Below, in pieces: positions 42,995 through 46,337 of a DNA stretch of 46,337 nucleotides. The notes under the pieces are model-generated. The model made no database searches and was not told the origin of the DNA. It saw only the letters and a list, made by a program, of their open reading frames with translations. The translations under genes were made by a program, and so were the position numbers. Location: NCBI RefSeq assembly GCF_027482425.1, contig NZ_JAIXWA010000064.1:1-46337 (forward strand). The letters are read 5' to 3'. This stretch comes from Flavobacterium sp. (GTDB taxonomy: Bacteria; Bacteroidota; Bacteroidia; Flavobacteriales; Flavobacteriaceae). The number at the start of each line of letters is the position of its first letter. The stretch's first letter is position 1.

Positions 42995-43936
42995 ATGTCA
43001 CATCAAGAACCGGAAGCAAAGATATTTGCGTGTTCCCAAAGTGTCCACCTTGCCGAGCAAATCGCCAAACATTACGGGGTGCCGCTGGGTAAAGTTACGT
43101 TCTCAAAATTTAGTGATGGTGAATTTCAGCCGTCCTTTGAAGAATCCATTCGTGGATTACGGGTTTTCATTGTCTGTTCGACATTTCCTTCGGCCGATAA
43201 TTTAATGGAATTGCTGTTGATGATTGATGCTGCCAAGCGCGCTTCAGCCCGACACATTACCCCTGTAATCCCTTATTTTGGGTATGCACGTCAAGATCGT
43301 AAAGACAAACCTCGTGTTCCCATCGGAGCCAAATTGATTGCTAAATTATTGGAAACTGCTGGGGCGACGCGGATTATGACCATGGACTTGCACGCGGATC
43401 AAATTCAAGGATTTTTTGAAAAACCAGTAGATCACTTGTTTGCCTCTACGATTTTCTTGCCCTACGTGAAAAGTTTGAATCTAGAAAATCTTACCATTGC
43501 ATCGCCTGATATGGGAGGTTCAAAACGAGCGTATGCCTATTCCAAGTTCTTGACCTCCGACGTAGTGGTTTGTTACAAACAACGAAAAGCGGCCAATGTT
43601 ATTGAAACGATGGAACTGATTGGTGAAGTAAAAGGGCGCAATGTGATTCTTGTAGACGACATGATTGACACAGGAGGAACCTTAGCAAAAGCGGCCGACT
43701 TGATGATTGAACGAGGCGCTTTAAGTGTTCGAGCTATTTGTACCCATGCAATACTATCGGGAGATGCGTATGAAAAAATTGAAAAATCACAGCTTAGCGA
43801 GCTCATCGTTACCGATTCCATTCCGCTGAAAAAGGGATCGCCAAAAATTAAAGTGGTCAGTTGTGCGCCACTGTTTGCCGAAGTAATGCAGATGGTGCAA
43901 CACAACAACTCCATTAGCGGAAAATTTTTAATGTAA
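42995..43936 (+). CDS. prs: Ribose-phosphate pyrophosphokinase (PRPP synthetase)
   Basis: Makes phosphoribosyl pyrophosphate from ribose 5-phosphate and ATP for nucleotide, histidine and tryptophan synthesis. The 313-residue length is standard. Landmarks are KVTFSKFSDGEFQPSFEESIRG, PVIPYFGYARQDRKDKPRVPIGAK (ATP and flexible-loop region), TMDLHADQIQGFFEKPVDHL (metal binding) and the PRPP loop NVILVDDMIDTGGTLAKAA. The rplY gene follows after 20 bases, so the two probably form an operon. Confidence 0.97.
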   Translation: MSHQEPEAKIFACSQSVHLAEQIAKHYGVPLGKVTFSKFSDGEFQPSFEESIRGLRVFIVCSTFPSADNLMELLLMIDAAKRASARHITPVIPYFGYARQDRKDKPRVPIGAKLIAKLLETAGATRIMTMDLHADQIQGFFEKPVDHLFASTIFLPYVKSLNLENLTIASPDMGGSKRAYAYSKFLTSDVVVCYKQRKAANVIETMELIGEVKGRNVILVDDMIDTGGTLAKAADLMIERGALSVRAICTHAILSGDAYEKIEKSQLSELIVTDSIPLKKGSPKIKVVSCAPLFAEVMQMVQHNNSISGKFLM

Positions 43937-43956
43937 ATAATTAATAAATCTAAATA

Positions 43957-44565
43957 ATGAAGTCAATTTCAATCAAAGGATCTGAAAGAGAAAGCGTAGG
44001 CAAAAAGGCAACTAAGGCCGTACGTGATGCTGGAATGGTTCCTTGCGTAATCTACGGAGGAGAACAACCAGTACACTTTCAAGCAGAAAGCAAAGCTTTC
44101 AAAAGTTTAGTTTACACTCCAGATGCGCACACTGTTGCGATTGATTTAGGAGGTAAGGTGTATAACGCTATCCTACAGGATATTCAATTCCACCCAGTTT
44201 CTGATGCTATCTTACACATTGATTTTTATCAATTAAATGAAGACAAAGAAATCATCATGGAGGTTCCTGTAAAAATCACAGGTACTTCACCCGGGGTATT
44301 ATTAGGAGGTGTTTTGAACTTAAACCTACGTCGTTTAAAAGTAAAAGCATTACCAAAAAACCTTCCTGATTATGTGTATGCAGATATTTCTGAATTGCAA
44401 ATGGGGAACAAATTGTATGTAACCAAATTAGGAAGTGACAATTACAAATTAATGCACCCAGACAATACGGTTGTTTGTCAAGTGAAGATTTCACGTGCGG
44501 CGATGAAAGCAGCTCAAGAAGCAGCAAAAGCCGAAAAAGCAGCAGCCAAAGGAAAGAAAAAATAA
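43957..44565 (+). CDS. rplY: Ribosomal protein L25, long TL5/CTC form
   Basis: Binds 5S rRNA in the large ribosomal subunit. The 202-residue protein has the L25 domain ([38 protein letters not shown]... and [22 protein letters not shown]) and a C-terminal beta domain ([43 protein letters not shown]), as in the TL5/CTC type. The tail is a low-complexity Ala/Lys stretch, [18 protein letters not shown], common in this phylum. It follows prs and is followed by a terminator. Confidence 0.95.
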   Translation: MKSISIKGSERESVGKKATKAVRDAGMVPCVIYGGEQPVHFQAESKAFKSLVYTPDAHTVAIDLGGKVYNAILQDIQFHPVSDAILHIDFYQLNEDKEIIMEVPVKITGTSPGVLLGGVLNLNLRRLKVKALPKNLPDYVYADISELQMGNKLYVTKLGSDNYKLMHPDNTVVCQVKISRAAMKAAQEAAKAEKAAAKGKKK

Positions 44566-44587
44566 TCTTTTCCATAAGGATTACCAA

Positions 44588-44619
44588 AAGCATCGGACAA
44601 TTCCGGTGCTTTTTTTTTG
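44588..44619 (+). terminator. Terminator of prs-rplY
   Basis: AAGCATCGG (44588-44596) pairs with CCGGTGCTT (44603-44611), followed by a long T run. Confidence 0.88.
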
Positions 44620-44639
44620 AAGACCTACGGCATTTGAAG

Positions 44640-44647
44640 TACTTTTG
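44640..44647 (+). promoter_or_regulatory. -7 element of pth
   Basis: TACTTTTG fits TAnnTTTG. The in-frame ATG at 44653 lies 5 bases past it, so that start would be leaderless; the ATG at 44710 would have a leader of about 57 bases. Confidence 0.55.
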
Positions 44648-44709
44648 CACTCATGGTTCGGTTTCTTTCCCTATTTCGTAAAACACCAAATTCTGAAAAT
44701 ACAACACCT

Positions 44710-45276
44710 ATGAAGAAATATCTAATAGTAGGCTTAGGCAATATTGGCGCTGATTACGTGAATACCCGACACAACATTGGATTTAAAGTAGTGGATTTTT
44801 TCGCAAAACAAGAAAACGAGTCTTTTCAAACCGTAAAATTAGGAGACCTGGCCGAGTGTAAAATCAAAGGGAAAACTGTGTTTTTGTTGAAGCCCAATAC
44901 CTATATGAATTTGAGCGGTAAAGCCGTTAAGTATTGGATGGATAAAGAAAATATTCCCGCTGAAAATGTATTGATTATTACCGATGATTTGAATTTGCCT
45001 TTTGGAACCGTACGAATTAAAGCCAAAGGAAGTGATGGTGGCCATAATGGTTTAAAAAACATTCAAGCCGTTCTTTCAACCACTGAATACCCACGGTTTC
45101 GATTTGGCATCAGCGATCAATTTAAAAAAGGACAACAAGTGAATTATGTGTTGGGCGAATGGGATGAAAGTGAAAATGAAGCCCTACCCGAACGATTGGC
45201 GCTTTGCCGAGAGGCGATTGCCTCTTTTGTACTCGCAGGATTGGCCACCACGATGAATACATTTAACGGAAAGTAA
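44710..45276 (+). CDS. pth: Peptidyl-tRNA hydrolase
   Basis: Releases tRNA from peptidyl-tRNAs that drop off ribosomes. The typical core is present: KKYLIVGLGNIGADYVNTRHNIGFKVVDFFA, LLKPNTYMNLSGKAV with the conserved Asn, ITDDLNLPFGTVRIKAKGSDGGHNGLKNI with the catalytic-region Asp and His, and YPRFRFGI. From the ATG at 44710 it has 188 residues, the classical length. An in-frame ATG at 44653 would add 19 residues (MVRFLSLFRKTPNSENTTP); I recall similar extensions in flavobacterial entries, so this start is also possible, and the promoter position would make it leaderless. The gene has its own promoter and ends at a bidirectional terminator. Confidence 0.93.
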   Translation: MKKYLIVGLGNIGADYVNTRHNIGFKVVDFFAKQENESFQTVKLGDLAECKIKGKTVFLLKPNTYMNLSGKAVKYWMDKENIPAENVLIITDDLNLPFGTVRIKAKGSDGGHNGLKNIQAVLSTTEYPRFRFGISDQFKKGQQVNYVLGEWDESENEALPERLALCREAIASFVLAGLATTMNTFNGK

Positions 45277-45282
45277 ATCCAT

Positions 45283-45310
45283 AAAAAAAAGCTCCCGAGG
45301 GAGCTTTTCA
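45283..45310. terminator. Bidirectional terminator between pth and the sorting-domain gene
   Basis: AAGCTCCC (45289-45296) pairs with GGGAGCTT (45299-45306), flanked by an A tract on the left and a TTTT on the right. It serves two convergent genes. Confidence 0.85.
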
Positions 45311-45328
45311 TATTTTAAAGAAAATAAA

Positions 45329-46337
45329 TTATCGAATTACGATTTTACGTACTTCTTTATTGGATCCATTCATCACAGTAACTAAATATACCCCTGTTTG
45401 CACAGTGCCTAAATCAACTGTTTCATTAAATGCACCATTAGCAGTATATTGACGTTGGAAAACGGATCTTCCTTGCATATCATACACACTAATTTCAACA
45501 TCATTAACCGTAGGATTGAAGTTTACATTGAAAACCCCATTGTTTGGATTTGGCGCTATAGTAAACGAATCCAATCCAAAACTTTCCGTAAGTAACGTAA
45601 CTTGTTGTGTACAGATTTCGATAGACCACGAGTTCAAAGTTCCATTATCACCCGTAAATGTATCATACACACGGAATGTCCATGTTCCTTGCGGATTTTG
45701 ACCATTAAATGCTGTTAAACTTTCTCCTGGCGCCACATTTTGAAGGGTAGTTCCTCCAGCCGTACAGTTTATAGCAGCACCTCCATTAGTAAATTTTAAA
45801 TTCAAAGAACCGTTTGTATTTCCACAACTTCTGTTAAACATTTTTACAAAAGTAGTTGGGTTTGCGGGACTACTAATGTCTGTGATTACATCGGACAAAT
45901 AAGTGTGAGTTATATTATTAAATACATTCACACTACTAATTGAACCTGTAATCGGTACATTAACGGTTCCTATTTGATTCGCTGGAAAACCAGCAGCAGT
46001 TACAATAGGTAAAGAGGTTCCTGTATAGGTATTACAAGTAGTAGTAACACTAAATCCAACAGAAAAATTATTACTGTTCACATTAAAGAAAATATTGTTG
46101 CTTGCTTTTACCATTAAACGGCAACTTAAAGCGGGAGTTGAGGGCATAATCACATCTGCTGCACCATCATTGGTCGTACCCGCTAATAATGTAGTCCAAG
46201 TGGCCCCATTATCCGTTGTAATCAAAATATCAACGTTGGCTCCACCAGTAATTGTATTGGTGTTATTCACGGTCCAAGTTACTGATTGTGTAGATCCCAA
46301 AGTATAGGAAATATCAGCTGTATTTTGTGATGTTACA
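45329..46337 (-). CDS. Secreted protein with P-domain and type IX sorting domain, N-terminal part outside the window
   Basis: The frame is open to the right edge of the window, so only the C-terminal 335 or so residues are seen; the apparent start at 46300 is a TTG inside the gene. From the N-side there is an Ig-like region of the kind found in flavobacterial metallopeptidases (GSTQSVTWTVNNTN...VDILITTDNGATWTTLLAG...CRLMVKASNNIFFNVNSNNFSV). A proprotein-convertase P-domain follows (about the middle 140 residues, ending NPQGTWTFRVYDTFTGDNGTLNSWSIEIC). The last 75 or so residues are a type A sorting domain (SFTIAPNPNNGVFNVNF, VYDMQGRSVF, GVYLVTVMNG, EVRKIVIR), which directs export by the type IX system. 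The whole is probably a reprolysin-like metallopeptidase, but the catalytic part is not visible. Confidence 0.85.
   Translation of the reverse strand, partial: VTSQNTADISYTLGSTQSVTWTVNNTNTITGGANVDILITTDNGATWTTLLAGTTNDGAADVIMPSTPALSCRLMVKASNNIFFNVNSNNFSVGFSVTTTCNTYTGTSLPIVTAAGFPANQIGTVNVPITGSISSVNVFNNITHTYLSDVITDISSPANPTTFVKMFNRSCGNTNGSLNLKFTNGGAAINCTAGGTTLQNVAPGESLTAFNGQNPQGTWTFRVYDTFTGDNGTLNSWSIEICTQQVTLLTESFGLDSFTIAPNPNNGVFNVNFNPTVNDVEISVYDMQGRSVFQRQYTANGAFNETVDLGTVQTGVYLVTVMNGSNKEVRKIVIR

Noticed and set aside
1..46337. Prophage, insertion sequence or integrative element
   Set aside because: No transposase, integrase, phage structural or conjugation gene is seen, and gene order is that of ordinary flavobacterial core regions.

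Overview
The window looks like the chromosome of a free-living member of the Bacteroidota, most likely a Flavobacterium or a close relative in the Flavobacteriaceae. The evidence is: AT-rich intergenic DNA; promoters of the Bacteroidota type (TAnnTTTG near -7, sometimes with TTTG about 19 bp upstream) in front of many genes; a C-terminal type IX secretion sorting domain; a complete 14-gene nuo operon whose NuoG lacks the large molybdopterin-type domain; and 2-oxoglutarate dehydrogenase, polyprenyl synthetase and Bacteroidota-style RND efflux genes. No prophage, insertion sequence, CRISPR array or replication origin is visible.

Layout. 1-2649: two tandem paralogous Sel1-repeat proteins, the first cut by the window edge. 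2650-3223: an array of about 125-bp direct repeats rich in hairpins, ending at tRNA-Ser(GGA). 3271-6260 (minus): asparaginase, acyltransferase and TatD nuclease in one operon, divergent from a small retropepsin-like protein (6338-6775). 6772-12421 (minus): an MFS exporter and the E1/E2 genes of 2-oxoglutarate dehydrogenase, with two copies of one intergenic hairpin repeat family in opposite orientations. 12539-14394: a small outer-membrane barrel, then a polyprenyl synthetase with a small unknown partner gene. 14492-23064: a putative TetR-controlled module. It contains NDH-2 on its own promoter and a five-gene operon (YceI, TetR, TolC, membrane-fusion lipoprotein, RND pump), and both promoters carry the same 28-bp palindrome. 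23087-26967: a small secreted YwqK/MORN-like protein, a TlpA-like thioredoxin, aspS and a cold-shock protein. 27126-40057: nuoA-N with a clear promoter and terminator. 40125-42677: umuC-umuD and a secreted endonuclease/exonuclease/phosphatase-family protein. 42758-45276: tRNA-Leu(CAA), prs, rplY and pth. 45329-46337: the C-terminal part of a secreted protein with a P-domain and a sorting domain, cut by the right edge.

How it fits together. Most of the window is core metabolism and information processing. The least routine part is 14.4-23.1 kb. There a repressor gene sits inside the efflux operon it probably controls, and the same operator is present on the promoter of a non-pumping NADH:quinone oxidoreductase. 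YceI proteins bind polyisoprenoids and NDH-2 uses quinone, so I infer a joint response to a lipophilic or quinone-like compound. The window also holds the proton-pumping NADH dehydrogenase, so both entry routes into the quinone pool are encoded within 26 kb.

All functional calls come from reading motifs and gene order; no database search was run.
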